Below are positions 16,073 to 24,880 of a DNA stretch of 64,000 nt, piece after piece. Positions within the stretch are counted from its first letter, which is position 1; every line of letters begins with the position of its first letter. Location: positions 387,460 through 451,459 of the forward strand of contig NZ_VLTK01000004.1 of NCBI RefSeq assembly GCF_007558825.1. The letters run 5' to 3'. The notes under the pieces were generated by a model. It saw only the letters and a list, made by a program, of their open reading frames with translations. It made no database searches and was not told where the DNA came from. The translations under genes and the position numbers were made by a program. This DNA comes from Brevibacterium aurantiacum. GTDB lineage: Bacteria > Actinomycetota > Actinomycetes > Actinomycetales > Brevibacteriaceae.

Positions 16073-17515
16073 ATGTCCACCGATACACAGCCGGGAAACC
16101 CGAGCGCTCAGCCGGGCCCGGAGTCCGAATCCGATGTCATCGCAGCGACTCGGAAGAACAACACCCGGGGCAAGGTTCTCACCGCCTCGATGGTCGGCAC
16201 CACGATCGAATTCTTCGACTTCTATGCCTATGCGACCGCCTCGTCGCTGGTGTTCCCTGCCCTCTTCTTCCCCAATCAGACGTCGACGACCCAGCTGCTG
16301 AGCTCCTTCGCGATCTTCGGCGTCGCCTTCGTCGCCCGACCCCTGGGTTCCATCATCTTCGGCCACTTCGGCGACCGCATCGGCCGCAAGAAGACACTCA
16401 TCGCGTCCCTGCTCATCATGGGCATCGGCACCTTCCTCATCGGCCTCCTCCCGACCGCGAGCACTCCGGGCTGGATCGTCCTGGCCCCACTGCTCCTCGT
16501 CCTCCTGCGCTTCTGCCAGGGCGTCGGACTCGGCGGCGAATGGTCGGGTGCGGCTTTGCTGGCCACCGAGAACGCGCCGAAGGGCAAACGTGCCATCTGG
16601 GGAACCTTCCCGCAGCTGGGCGCCCCTGTCGGCTTCATCATCGCCAACCTGCTCTTCGTCGGCCTCAACAAGTGGACATCCCCCGAGGCGTTCCTCGCCT
16701 GGGGCTGGCGCATCCCCTTCCTGCTCTCGGCGCTCCTCGTCGCCGTCGGCCTCTACGTTCGCATGTCCCTCATGGAGACTCCCGCCTTCCAGCTGGTCGC
16801 CCAGAAGCAGCAGATCTCCAAGGCCCCGCTCGCTGCCGTCTTCAAGACGAGCTGGAAGCCGCTGATCCTCGGCACCTTCATCATGTTCGCGACCTACGTG
16901 ATCTTCTACTTCATGACCGCGTTCACCCTCACCTACGGCACCTCACCAGCCACCACCGGTCAGGCGAAGACCGCCGCCGAGGCTGCCGGCACGAGCTTCG
17001 ATCCCGCCGGATTCGTCGCTGGGCTGGGATATACGAAGAGTGAGTTCCTCACCTACCTCATCATCGGCGTCGTCTTCTTCGGCATCTTCACCGTGGTCTC
17101 CGGACCGCTGGCCGAAAAGCTGGGGCGACGCACGATGCTCATGGGGGTCACGGTTCTCATCGCCGCCTATGGCCTCGTCGTCAATGTCCTCTTCAATGCA
17201 GGAACCCCAGGCGTCATCATCGCCCTGATCGTCGGCTTCATCCTCATGGGACTGACATTCGGTCCGATGGCCGCGTACCTGCCGGAGCTGTTCCCTGCCA
17301 ATGTGCGCTACACGGGCTCAGCGATCTCCTACAACATGTCCAGCGTCATCGGTGCGGGTCCGGCGCCGTTCGTCATGGTGGCCCTGTGGCAGGCCGAAGG
17401 CGGAACGATCTTCTACTGCGGCCTCTACATCATCGGTGCGGCGATCCTCACGCTCATCGCCCTGTTCCTGGCCAAGGACACCTCTGACCTCGACATGGAA
17501 GCTCAGCTGAGCTGA
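16073..17515 (+). CDS. MFS transporter, metabolite:H+ symporter (MHS) family
   Basis: A 480-residue symporter with a 35-residue hydrophilic N-terminus, then VGTTIEFFDFYAYATASSLVFPALFFP (helix 1 signature of MHS proteins), FGHFGDRIGRKKTLI (motif A) and RFCQGVGLGGEWSGAALLATENAP (MHS signature). Twelve hydrophobic segments. ATG 16073 has GGAG 11 nt upstream. MHS members import dicarboxylates, shikimate, proline/betaine or aromatic acids. Its position after the pca genes makes aromatic acid uptake attractive, but the sequence does not settle the substrate. Confidence 0.87.
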   Translation: MSTDTQPGNPSAQPGPESESDVIAATRKNNTRGKVLTASMVGTTIEFFDFYAYATASSLVFPALFFPNQTSTTQLLSSFAIFGVAFVARPLGSIIFGHFGDRIGRKKTLIASLLIMGIGTFLIGLLPTASTPGWIVLAPLLLVLLRFCQGVGLGGEWSGAALLATENAPKGKRAIWGTFPQLGAPVGFIIANLLFVGLNKWTSPEAFLAWGWRIPFLLSALLVAVGLYVRMSLMETPAFQLVAQKQQISKAPLAAVFKTSWKPLILGTFIMFATYVIFYFMTAFTLTYGTSPATTGQAKTAAEAAGTSFDPAGFVAGLGYTKSEFLTYLIIGVVFFGIFTVVSGPLAEKLGRRTMLMGVTVLIAAYGLVVNVLFNAGTPGVIIALIVGFILMGLTFGPMAAYLPELFPANVRYTGSAISYNMSSVIGAGPAPFVMVALWQAEGGTIFYCGLYIIGAAILTLIALFLAKDTSDLDMEAQLS

Positions 17516-17568
17516 GACCTCATGCCCTAGGATCGAGACGAAGGCAACCGATCCTGGGGAGGACGACC

Positions 17569-18039
17569 ATGGCACTTTCACCGCAGCTGAGGCCCTTGAT
17601 CGGCACTTGGCGGGGCCCGGGATCGGGCCACTACCCTACGATCGACCCGTTCAACTACAGCGAAGAACTGATCTTCCGCGACGTCGCCAAGCCCTTCCTG
17701 GTCTATCAGCAGCGCACCTGGTCACCCGACGGACGGCCCCTGCACATGGAAACGGGGTTCCTGCGCAGCCCCACGCCCTCGACCGTCGAACTCGTGCTGG
17801 CCCAACCGACCGGGCACGCCGAACTGGCCGAAGGAACCCTGACTGCAGCTGAGAACGGACTGGTTCTCGAGCTGCAGTCACCGCAGGTCCTCGTGGCAGC
17901 CTCGGCGAAACCCGTTGCAGCAACCGCTCGAACCTACCGTCTGGTGAAGAATCAGCTGTCGGTCGACTTCTCAATGGCCGCAGTTGGTGCGGCCATGACT
18001 CATCACCTTCATTCGGACCTCATCAGGGCCGAAGACTGA
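17569..18039 (+). CDS. Nitrobindin-like heme-binding beta-barrel protein
   Basis: A 156-residue protein of the FABP-like/nitrobindin family (THAP4 C-terminal type). Seen: LIGTWRGPGSGHYPTIDPFNYSEEL at about 10-34 (G-x-W-x-G-x-G signature), alternating beta strands, and a C-terminal AMTHHLHSDLIRAED in which a His near 149 would be the axial heme ligand. Family members bind ferric heme and isomerise peroxynitrite to nitrate. Length is typical (about 160). It is a single gene between two transporters. Confidence 0.82.
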   Translation: MALSPQLRPLIGTWRGPGSGHYPTIDPFNYSEELIFRDVAKPFLVYQQRTWSPDGRPLHMETGFLRSPTPSTVELVLAQPTGHAELAEGTLTAAENGLVLELQSPQVLVAASAKPVAATARTYRLVKNQLSVDFSMAAVGAAMTHHLHSDLIRAED

Positions 18040-18223
18040 CGCTGCCCCAGGCTGATACGGAATTTCAACACTACGATTTGGCAACGACCGCCTCGGCGAG
18101 GCTCCGTTCGTCATGCGTGTGATGCAAGACACGGTACGATTCCTTTCAGACGTTGCTCGGACTTTTCCCGCGCGAGCGACACTTTTCTATGACATCGATG
18201 TCACTGACTCTCCTGGAGGAACT

Positions 18224-19021
18224 ATGAAACGACGCTTGACTCTGGCCACGGTGGCCGTCGGCGCCATGCTCGCTCTGTCCGCGTGCGGCGGCGGAGGCGA
18301 ATCAGAGCCGGCAGCGACCGGCGAAGGTGGAGTTCCTCTGGTCAAAGAGGGCAAACTGACGACCTGCACCCACCTGTCCTACCAGCCCTTCCAGTTCGAG
18401 AAGGACGGCGAGGTGGTCGGATTCGACGTCGACATCGTCGATGCCGTGGCGAAGAAGCTCGGCGTGGAGCAGGAGATCATCAACACCTCGTTCGAGACGA
18501 TCACCTCAGGCGCGGAATTCAACCAGCAGAAGTGCGATGTCGCGGCAGCCGCGACGACGATCACTCCCGAGCGTCAAGAGGCCACTGACTTCTCAGAGGG
18601 GTACTTCGCTGCCAACCAGGCGATTCTGACCAAGGGCGACAAGAAGGCAGAAGACGAGGCAGCGCTCAAGGGCTTCAAGATCGCGGCCCAGGCCGGCACC
18701 ACGGGACTCGAGTACGCAACCGAGAACTTCAAGGACTCGGAAGTCATCACCTACGAGGACCTGCCGCTGTCCCTCGAAGCGCTCAAGACCGGACAGGTCG
18801 ACGCCGTGATCAATGACAACGGCGTGCTCTACAACTACAACACCGAGAACAAGGGCTTCGCGATCGGCTTCGATATCAAGACCGATGAGCACTACGGCAT
18901 CAGCATGAAAAAGGGCAACACCCAGATGAAGAAGGCCGTGGACGACACTCTCAAGGAGATCAAGGACAACGGCGAGTACGACAAGATCTACAAGAAGTGG
19001 TTCGGCGAAGCTCCCAAATAG
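18224..19021 (+). CDS. Amino acid ABC transporter substrate-binding lipoprotein
   Basis: A 265-residue lipoprotein: signal peptide MKRRLTLATVAVGAMLALSAC with lipobox cysteine at 21, then a type-II periplasmic binding fold (LTTCTHLSYQPFQFEKDGEVVGFDVDIVDAVAKKLG, the amino-acid SBP3 signature, and a C-terminal NGEYDKIYKKWFGEAPK). ATG 18224 follows CTGGAGGAACT; the frame extends upstream without support. It opens a binding protein, permease, ATPase operon for polar amino acids, probably the glutamine/glutamate class, though specificity is not readable. Confidence 0.92.
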   Translation: MKRRLTLATVAVGAMLALSACGGGGESEPAATGEGGVPLVKEGKLTTCTHLSYQPFQFEKDGEVVGFDVDIVDAVAKKLGVEQEIINTSFETITSGAEFNQQKCDVAAAATTITPERQEATDFSEGYFAANQAILTKGDKKAEDEAALKGFKIAAQAGTTGLEYATENFKDSEVITYEDLPLSLEALKTGQVDAVINDNGVLYNYNTENKGFAIGFDIKTDEHYGISMKKGNTQMKKAVDDTLKEIKDNGEYDKIYKKWFGEAPK

Positions 19022-19126
19022 AGATCGCTGACCGGGCGGTCGGCCACGACTTTCACGTCTGGGCCGGCCGCCCGTTGACCTGAGCAGACTCGGCACACCA
19101 CGCCACCATCGTTGAAGGACTCACCC

Positions 19127-20002
19127 ATGTCACCAACACCCGCGACCGGAGGCAACGGCCCAACCGGCCCCGCAGTCCCTCTCGCCACTGCCACCCCCAA
19201 GGCCAAGATGAGCAAGCGTCAGAAGGCCAAGCTCTCCCGTGGCATCCAATACGCGATCCTCATCCTCATAGCCGTCGTCATCGCGCTCGTCGCCGACTGG
19301 CCGACGCTCATCGATTCCTTCGGCCGGGTCGACATCGCCGTCGACATGTTTCCTGAGGTCATCACCGGTGCGCTGAAGAACACCGTTATCTTCACGGCCC
19401 TCGGCTTCGTCCTCGGGCTGGCCATCGCTCTCGTCGTCGCCCTCATGCGGCTGTCCTCGGTCGGCGTCTATCGCTGGCTCGCGACGATCTACATCGAATT
19501 CTTCCGCGGACTGCCGGCTCTCGTCGTCTTCCTCGTCATGGGATTCGGGCTTCCCGTCGCGTTCCCCGGTTTCCTACTCCCCCAGCTGGTCATCATCATG
19601 ATCGCCCTCGGCCTCGTGTCCTCGGCGTACATGGCGGAGACCATCCGCGCCGGCATTCAAGCGGTGCCCAAGGGACAGGTCGAGGCAGCACGCTCGCTGG
19701 GCATGTCGTCCTCGCGAGCGATGATCACGATCGTGCTGCCCCAGGCGATGCGCATCATCCTCCCGCCGCTGACCAATGAACTCATCCTGCTCACGAAGGA
19801 TTCCTCACTGGCCTACATCCTCGGGTCCTCGGTCGACGGGCGCGAACTCGCGGCACTCGGTCGAGCCGAGATCGTCAACACAGCCAACCTCACCCCGTTC
19901 ATCGTCATCGCGGTCTGCTATCTCATCATCACGATCCCGCTGTCGTATCTCTCACGTGTCCTCGAACGCAAATACGGTTCCGCCGAGCCAGGAGCGAAGT
20001 AA
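19127..20002 (+). CDS. Amino acid ABC transporter permease (HisMQ family)
   Basis: A 291-residue permease with a Lys/Arg-rich cytoplasmic N-terminus and about five helices. The family signature [30 protein letters not shown] and the EAA loop [33 protein letters not shown] are clear. ATG 19127 has AAGGA upstream; the TTG at 19112 is not needed. Its TAA overlaps the ATG of the ATPase gene by one base. As only one permease gene is present, it should act as a homodimer. Confidence 0.92.
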   Translation: MSPTPATGGNGPTGPAVPLATATPKAKMSKRQKAKLSRGIQYAILILIAVVIALVADWPTLIDSFGRVDIAVDMFPEVITGALKNTVIFTALGFVLGLAIALVVALMRLSSVGVYRWLATIYIEFFRGLPALVVFLVMGFGLPVAFPGFLLPQLVIIMIALGLVSSAYMAETIRAGIQAVPKGQVEAARSLGMSSSRAMITIVLPQAMRIILPPLTNELILLTKDSSLAYILGSSVDGRELAALGRAEIVNTANLTPFIVIAVCYLIITIPLSYLSRVLERKYGSAEPGAK

Positions 20003-20787
20003 TGTCCAGATCAGCCACCACCTCGGCGCGGGAGACCGCGACTCCGATCATCGCGATTCGGAACCTCAAGAAGAGCTTCGGGTCCAACCAGGTCCTCACG
20101 GACATCAACCTCGACGTCGACAAGGGCGAAGTCGTCTGCGTCATCGGCCCCTCGGGTTCCGGCAAGTCGACGATGCTGCGCTGCATCAACACGCTCGAGA
20201 CCCCGACTGGCGGCTCGATCGTCGTCGACGGCATGGACATGATGGACCTCGATCTCGACATCGATGCCGCGCGCACCCGCATCGGCATGGTGTTCCAATC
20301 CTTCAACCTCTTCGGCCACCTCACCGTGCGAGAGAACCTCACCATCGCCCAGACCAAGGTCCTGGGGCGCTCGAAGGCTGAGGCGAACACCGTCGCCGAG
20401 GCGAACCTGGCGAAGGTGGGACTGTCTGAGAAGATCGATGCCAAGCCCTCGTCCCTGTCCGGGGGCCAGCAGCAGCGAGTGGCGATTGCGAGGGCCCTGA
20501 GCATGGACCCCGATGTGATGCTCTTCGACGAGCCCACATCGGCACTCGATCCAGAGACCGTGGGCGATGTCCTCCAGGTCATGCGCAACCTCGCCGAGGC
20601 GGGCATGACGATGGTCGTCGTCACGCATGAGATGGAGTTCGCCCGGCAGGTCGCCGACCGCGTCCTGTTCATGGACGGCGGGTACGTCGTCGAGTCCGGA
20701 CCCGCCAGGGAGGTCATCGGCAACCCGCAGGAGCAGCGGACGAAGGACTTCCTCGCCCGCGTCCTCAATCCCGGGCAGCTGGGGTAG
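20002..20787 (+). CDS. Amino acid ABC transporter ATP-binding protein (GlnQ-like)
   Basis: A 261-residue ATPase with Walker [10 protein letters not shown] (about 50-58), Q-loop [13 protein letters not shown], signature LSGGQQQR (about 154-161), Walker [15 protein letters not shown] and H-loop VVTHEMEFA, all intact. Powers the importer formed with the two preceding genes. It ends facing the MaoC gene over a 30-bp convergent gap containing a GC-rich dyad. Confidence 0.93.
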   Translation: MSRSATTSARETATPIIAIRNLKKSFGSNQVLTDINLDVDKGEVVCVIGPSGSGKSTMLRCINTLETPTGGSIVVDGMDMMDLDLDIDAARTRIGMVFQSFNLFGHLTVRENLTIAQTKVLGRSKAEANTVAEANLAKVGLSEKIDAKPSSLSGGQQQRVAIARALSMDPDVMLFDEPTSALDPETVGDVLQVMRNLAEAGMTMVVVTHEMEFARQVADRVLFMDGGYVVESGPAREVIGNPQEQRTKDFLARVLNPGQLG

Positions 20788-20817
20788 GGGCGCCTGCCCC
20801 AGCCTGGGGCGCCTGCC
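20787..20817. terminator. GC-rich dyad between convergent genes
   Basis: The 30-bp gap carries a directly repeated ggggcgcctgcc and, between the copies, the hairpin cccca-gcc-tgggg (20797-20809). This compact structure between two converging stops is a plausible bidirectional terminator, though it has no T-tract. Confidence 0.4.
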
Positions 20818-21339
20818 TCACCAGTCCTCCGCGTCGGCTGCACACTCGTCTCGAAGCTTGATGAGAAAGCCGCATCGTCCTTGTTGGGCGATCTCGCCAT
20901 GCTGGTTGTACAGGGTGAACTGCCGGTCGAGGAATCCCTTGTCCTCGGCCGAGACCAGCCGCTTACCGAGGATCTCCATCTCCATGGTCACCGTGTCTCC
21001 GATGTGGAGCGGGCGCTTGAACTTCCAGTCGTCGATGCCGGTCATCGCGATCGCGGAACTGGTGAACCAGCCGGCCCGGTCCATCAGCCCGGTAATCACC
21101 GCGATCCCCAGTACTCCGTGGAGGAGCCGACCACCGCCTGCCTCCATGTACTCGGCGTCGGAGTGCACCTGGTTCCAGTCGCCGGAGACCATGGAGAACA
21201 GTGTGAGGTCGGCCTCCGAGAGAGTTCGTGAGGAGGACCGATAGATCTGGCCGACGTCCATGTCCTCGAAGTAGAGGCTGTGATCGGTGGAGATGGACCT
21301 GCCCAGGGACGGTCCGGACTGCGCGGGATCTTGCGTCAT
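20818..21339 (-). CDS. MaoC-like (R)-hydratase / dehydratase family protein
   Basis: A 173-residue single hot-dog domain. The hydratase catalytic segment SGDWNQVHSDAEYMEAGGGRLLHGVLGIAVI (about 51-81) retains the Asp and His of the G-D-x-N-x-x-H-x-D motif, and WKFKRPLHIGDTVTMEMEI follows. ATG after AAGGAGTC. Family members hydrate enoyl-CoAs or act as 3-hydroxyacyl dehydratases. It is divergent from the MHS transporter and shares its regulatory region, so it probably supplies the hydration step missing from the acyl-CoA cluster downstream. Confidence 0.86.
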   Translation of the reverse strand: MTQDPAQSGPSLGRSISTDHSLYFEDMDVGQIYRSSSRTLSEADLTLFSMVSGDWNQVHSDAEYMEAGGGRLLHGVLGIAVITGLMDRAGWFTSSAIAMTGIDDWKFKRPLHIGDTVTMEMEILGKRLVSAEDKGFLDRQFTLYNQHGEIAQQGRCGFLIKLRDECAADAEDW

Positions 21340-21390
21340 TGCCGACTCCTTCGTTCTTCTGGGCCGGAACGGTCCTTTGCGGACCCCCTA

Positions 21391-21443
21391 TTGCCAGCCC
21401 TCATGTGACCTGCCATACTCACTATACAAGAACGAACGTTCTT
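21391..21443 (+). promoter_or_regulatory. Promoter with operator for the acyl-CoA catabolic cluster
   Basis: -35 TTGCCA (21391-21396), 17-bp spacer and -10 CATACT (21414-21419) predict transcription from about 21426. Immediately there lies aagaacg-aa-cgttctt (21428-21443), an inverted repeat with perfect 7-bp arms, well placed for a repressor to block initiation. The arrangement fits a TetR-family operator; the obvious candidate is the TetR gene at 23411-24070. The opposing MaoC promoter must lie in the same 125 bp, and a lone CGTTCTT half-site occurs at 21352-21358. Confidence 0.6.
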
Positions 21444-21464
21444 CCCTGCTCAAAGGAGAGTGCT

Positions 21465-22880
21465 ATGGCCTCAACAATCGAACCACCCGTCGACCGATCT
21501 GGGCCTGACGCCGTCGATCTTGACCTCCCTGAGGAGAGCAAGATGACGAAGCTGGCGAGTGCCTCGGTCCTCGCCACAGCCCTCGAATGGTTCGACTTCC
21601 TCATCTACTCCACCGCCTCGGCGCTGGTGTTCGGGCACATCTTCTTCCCCTCCCTCGACGGCGCATTGGGCACCATCGCCTCGTTCGGCACCCTCGCCGT
21701 GGGCTTCATCGCACGACCAGTCGGCGGCATCATCGCCGGAGCACTCGGCGATCGCTTCGGACGCAAGGGACCCCTTGTCGCTTCCATGGTCATCATGGGC
21801 CTCGCGACGGCTTCCATCGGCATGCTGCCCGGGTACGACACCATCGGCATCTGGGCACCCATCCTGCTCATCACCGCACGCCTGATCCAGGGACTTGGAG
21901 TCGGCGCCCAGTGGGGCGGCGCGACACTGCTGCTGACCGAGCACTCCCCCATCAAGCGTCGCGGCTTCTACGGCTCCCTCGTTCAGCTCGGCACCGTCGC
22001 AGGCATCATCATCGGCAATGCCTTCTTCCTCTGCATCCTGCTCTTCGTCGATGAAGAGGCCTTCATCGCATGGGGCTGGCGTGTGCCTTTCCTCTCCGGA
22101 CTCCTTCTCGTCGCGGTCGGCATCTTCGTTCAGATGAAGATCGAAGAGACTCCGGTCTTCAAATCGATGCAGGCCAAGGCCCAGGCCGCGACCGCCGGCA
22201 AGGAGATGCCCAAGGTGTCACTGCTGGGCGCCGTGCGCAGGTACTGGCGTCAGATCCTCCAGGCAGCTGGAGCATTCTTCGTCGTCAACGGCACCTTCTA
22301 CGTCATGATCTCCGGCATGCTCTCCTACGGAACGGCCAACGTCGGTCTTTCACAGACGACGATGATCATGATCGTCTGCCTCGCCGTTGCCACTCAGATC
22401 TTCACGATCCCCTACTTCGGGGCCTGGTCGGACCGCCACGGCCGGCGAAAGATCTTCCTTGTGGGCACAGTGCTCATGGCAGTCTGGGCATTCCCGTTCT
22501 TCTGGCTCGTCGACACCGGCAATCCTGTCCTCGTCGGTCTGTCTCTCATCGTCGGTCTCACACTGCATGCAATGATGTTCGGCCCGCAGGCGGCACTGTT
22601 CGCGGAGATGTTCCCCGCCGACGTTCGCTACTTCGGAGCCTCTCTCGGGTTCCAACTCGCCAGTGTCTTCGCCGGTGGACTCGCACCCATGATCATGGTC
22701 TCCCTCATCGAGTTCACAGGCACCTCGGCGAGCGTATCGGCCTACATCATCGTCATGGCCATCATCACCTTCATCGCCGTCTACACGATCAAGGAGCGCT
22801 TCCAGGCCAACCTGCACGAGACGACTCGTGACATCGAGGAGCGCGAAGCTTCGGAAGCAGCAGGTGTCGAACATGTCTGA
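21465..22880 (+). CDS. MFS transporter, MHS family
   Basis: A 471-residue symporter with SVLATALEWFDFLIYSTASALVFGHIFFP (helix 1 of MHS proteins), GALGDRFGRKGPLV (motif A) and RLIQGLGVGAQWGGATLLLTEHSP (MHS signature), twelve hydrophobic segments and a charged tail. ATG 21465 has AAAGGAGA upstream; the frame reaching back to 21228 is not used. First gene after the operator promoter, so it likely imports the acid degraded by the cluster. It overlaps the SnoaL-like gene by 8 bp. Confidence 0.88.
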   Translation: MASTIEPPVDRSGPDAVDLDLPEESKMTKLASASVLATALEWFDFLIYSTASALVFGHIFFPSLDGALGTIASFGTLAVGFIARPVGGIIAGALGDRFGRKGPLVASMVIMGLATASIGMLPGYDTIGIWAPILLITARLIQGLGVGAQWGGATLLLTEHSPIKRRGFYGSLVQLGTVAGIIIGNAFFLCILLFVDEEAFIAWGWRVPFLSGLLLVAVGIFVQMKIEETPVFKSMQAKAQAATAGKEMPKVSLLGAVRRYWRQILQAAGAFFVVNGTFYVMISGMLSYGTANVGLSQTTMIMIVCLAVATQIFTIPYFGAWSDRHGRRKIFLVGTVLMAVWAFPFFWLVDTGNPVLVGLSLIVGLTLHAMMFGPQAALFAEMFPADVRYFGASLGFQLASVFAGGLAPMIMVSLIEFTGTSASVSAYIIVMAIITFIAVYTIKERFQANLHETTRDIEEREASEAAGVEHV

Positions 22881-23397
22881 GCACAATGCAGCACTCGAGG
22901 AGCGCATCGCCCGCCTCGAGGACATCCAGGCGATCGGACAGCTTCGCGCCCGCTACTGCCAGGCTCTCGATGACGGACACTGGAATGCTCTGGCCGACAC
23001 ATTCACCGAAGACGGGGCATTCGTCGGACTCTCGACCGCCCGCGGTCGAGAGGAGATGCTCGAGTTCTTCCCGAAGCTCAATTCGACGACCGTGACCTCG
23101 TGGTGGCACTTCAGCTCGAACGAAACCGTCGACCTCGACGGCGACTTCGCCACCGGCACGACCTGGCTGCTCCAGCCCTGCGTCGTCGAGGGCGAATCGC
23201 AGTTGGCCGCGGGTCGCTACGCCGACACGATGGTCCGCACCGCAGAGGGGTGGCGCTTCGCCGAACGCAGAGTTTCGTTCTTCTTCTGGTCCTCGCTCGA
23301 AGCCGGATGGGACGCAGCGCGGTTCTCATTCCCGCCCGCCAGCGGGGCCTCTGATGCGCGCACCATGGAACGAGTCGATCGTGGCCAGTCAGTCTGA
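22873..23397 (+). CDS. SnoaL-like / NTF2-fold protein
   Basis: A 174-residue NTF2-like protein: LEERIARLEDIQAIGQLRARYCQALDDGHWNALADTFTEDGAFVG at residues 8-52 (helical start and D-x-x-F-x-x-D-x-x-F turn), then antiparallel strands including VTSWWHFSSNETVDLDGDFATGTTWL. This matches the SnoaL_4 type, members of which are isomerases, dehydratases or hydrolases for cyclic or hydroxylated acids. It starts inside the end of the transporter gene and is evidently co-expressed. The reaction is unknown. Confidence 0.82.
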   Translation: MSEHNAALEERIARLEDIQAIGQLRARYCQALDDGHWNALADTFTEDGAFVGLSTARGREEMLEFFPKLNSTTVTSWWHFSSNETVDLDGDFATGTTWLLQPCVVEGESQLAAGRYADTMVRTAEGWRFAERRVSFFFWSSLEAGWDAARFSFPPASGASDARTMERVDRGQSV

Positions 23398-23410
23398 GGT
23401 CTGCTACGGA

Positions 23411-24070
23411 CTACCGACCGGCGCTGTCCGGTCGGTTCGCAGCACGCACGAGGCCGAACACCAGGTCGACCTGGAGATCGGCGAGTTCGACGGGCGAAAG
23501 TCTGCCGTCTGGCCGGTACCACGTGGACATCGAGTTGCACAGAGTCACAACACCCCGTGTGGCCGAGCCGATGTTGCGCACATCGCAGGCTCCGGCATCG
23601 AGGCCCTCGGCAATGGCGGTACGGAAGACCTTCTCCGTCCGATCACGCTGAGTAACCACCTCGGCGCGGTTCTCGCCTTCGAGGTAACGGAACTCGGTGA
23701 TGCCCACCACCGAGGCGCGCGGCTTCTCCACGATGAAATCGACGTAGGCCCGCACTGCCGCATCAAGCCTGGCCAACGGCGCTTCACCGGCCGCAGTCAC
23801 TGCCGCCTCGAGGGAGTCGGCGAGCGTGCGGGCAGTGTCCTCGAGGACGACCTCAAGGATCTCGCTCTTCGAACCGAAGTAGTTGTAGAGGTTCGACAGC
23901 GAGGTCCCGGCTGCCTTCGCGATCTCACGCGTCGACGCCCCGTGGAAACCCTTCGCTGCGAGCACTTCGAGCGCCGCATCGACGACCGTTTCGCGGTCGA
24001 TGAAACGTGGCGCAGCCCGCCGCCTGCCTGACTTGTCCACATGTTCGTCCATTGCCACCAATCTTCTCAT
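23411..24070 (-). CDS. TetR/AcrR family transcriptional regulator of the catabolic cluster
   Basis: A 219-residue repressor-type protein. The N-terminal HTH reads RETVVDAALEVLAAKGFHGASTREIAKAAGTSLSNLYNYFGSKSEIL (about 23-69), a standard TetR DNA-binding domain; the rest is helical ligand domain with TEFRYLEGENRAEVVTQRDRTEKVFR. I start at ATG 24070, which has GAGGGG upstream; ATG 24052 is a second option. It converges on the SnoaL-like gene (13-bp gap) and is divergent from the SCP2-like gene only 23 bp away. A likely controller of the 20.8-29.9 kb genes, with an acyl-CoA as plausible inducer (inference). Confidence 0.85.
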   Translation of the reverse strand: MRRLVAMDEHVDKSGRRRAAPRFIDRETVVDAALEVLAAKGFHGASTREIAKAAGTSLSNLYNYFGSKSEILEVVLEDTARTLADSLEAAVTAAGEAPLARLDAAVRAYVDFIVEKPRASVVGITEFRYLEGENRAEVVTQRDRTEKVFRTAIAEGLDAGACDVRNIGSATRGVVTLCNSMSTWYRPDGRLSPVELADLQVDLVFGLVRAANRPDSAGR

Positions 24071-24093
24071 AAGCCCCCTCGGAAGGAATCTCA

Positions 24094-24879
24094 ATGACAC
24101 CGCCGCTCGCACCCGGACAGCGATTGCTCGCTGCCGCCCCCACTCTCGCACCGGGTTCGACATTGGCCTTGGCTGACGCTGTGGCGACTGCGCTTCGCAC
24201 CGAGATCATCGACGCCTCCGACCTGGTCTCAGCGGACTTGGTCTCCGCACACCTCGAGCTGAAGGGGCCTATCGCCGAATCCCTGACACCGACGGCGGTC
24301 GTCACAGCGATCCTGTCCGATCGGGACGCAGGTGTGCGCGCCGAGGTGACTGCCTTCCTCGACGATGGCACCGGGGCCACTGCCGTCCTGCGGTTGGCCT
24401 TCACCGGCACGATGCCCGACACCTGGGCCCTCGACCGTTCCGGTTCCTTCTCCGGCCTGCTGTGCCCCGGCAGCAGGGAGTGGAACGCCGAGCTCCACCG
24501 TCGGCTGCGCGAGGACGAGTCGTTCGCCCGCCTCATCGAGTCCTACGACGGAACGATAGGGATCTCGATCGGCGGCCGCCCTGTGCACATCCGCTGCTAC
24601 CGCGGCCAGGTCCTCGAGGTCGTGGCCCGCGCGATCAAGGGTGCCGATTTCGTCCTCGACATCCCCGGCGAGGTCTTCATCGATCTCATGACTTCGGGCG
24701 ACAACAGCTTCATGGAGACCGCCATGTTGGGGAAGATGCGATCGGCAGGATCCGGCTACGAATACCTGCGCATGACAAGCGCGCTCATCCGCATCATCGA
24801 CAACGCCCGCGCCCTCGCCGGCACCGCCGGATACGTCGGCGCACACACGACTTCCATCGAGACCCAGCAGGTGGCCTGA
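24094..24879 (+). CDS. Uncharacterised protein with SCP2-like C-terminal half
   Basis: A 261-residue protein not recognised with confidence. Residues 125-250 (WNAELHRRLREDESFARLIESYDGTIGISIGG, VARAIKGADFVLDIPGEVFIDLMTSGDN, MTSALIRIIDNARAL) resemble the alpha/beta layout of SCP2 sterol-carrier/lipid-binding domains. Residues 1-120, rich in Ala/Leu/Thr with alternating strands, may form a second small-molecule domain. No catalytic motif is visible. AAGGAA precedes the ATG. It heads the run hydrolase, CoA ligase, ACAD, thiolase with gaps of 1, -4, 22 and 50 bp, so it probably binds or presents the hydrophobic substrate. Confidence 0.6.
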   Translation: MTPPLAPGQRLLAAAPTLAPGSTLALADAVATALRTEIIDASDLVSADLVSAHLELKGPIAESLTPTAVVTAILSDRDAGVRAEVTAFLDDGTGATAVLRLAFTGTMPDTWALDRSGSFSGLLCPGSREWNAELHRRLREDESFARLIESYDGTIGISIGGRPVHIRCYRGQVLEVVARAIKGADFVLDIPGEVFIDLMTSGDNSFMETAMLGKMRSAGSGYEYLRMTSALIRIIDNARALAGTAGYVGAHTTSIETQQVA

Positions 24880-24880
24880 T

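Noticed and set aside
20787..20817. Direct repeat ggggcgcctgcc as a possible start of a tandem array or CRISPR
   Set aside because: Only two units in 30 bp between convergent stops; best explained as a terminator-like dyad.
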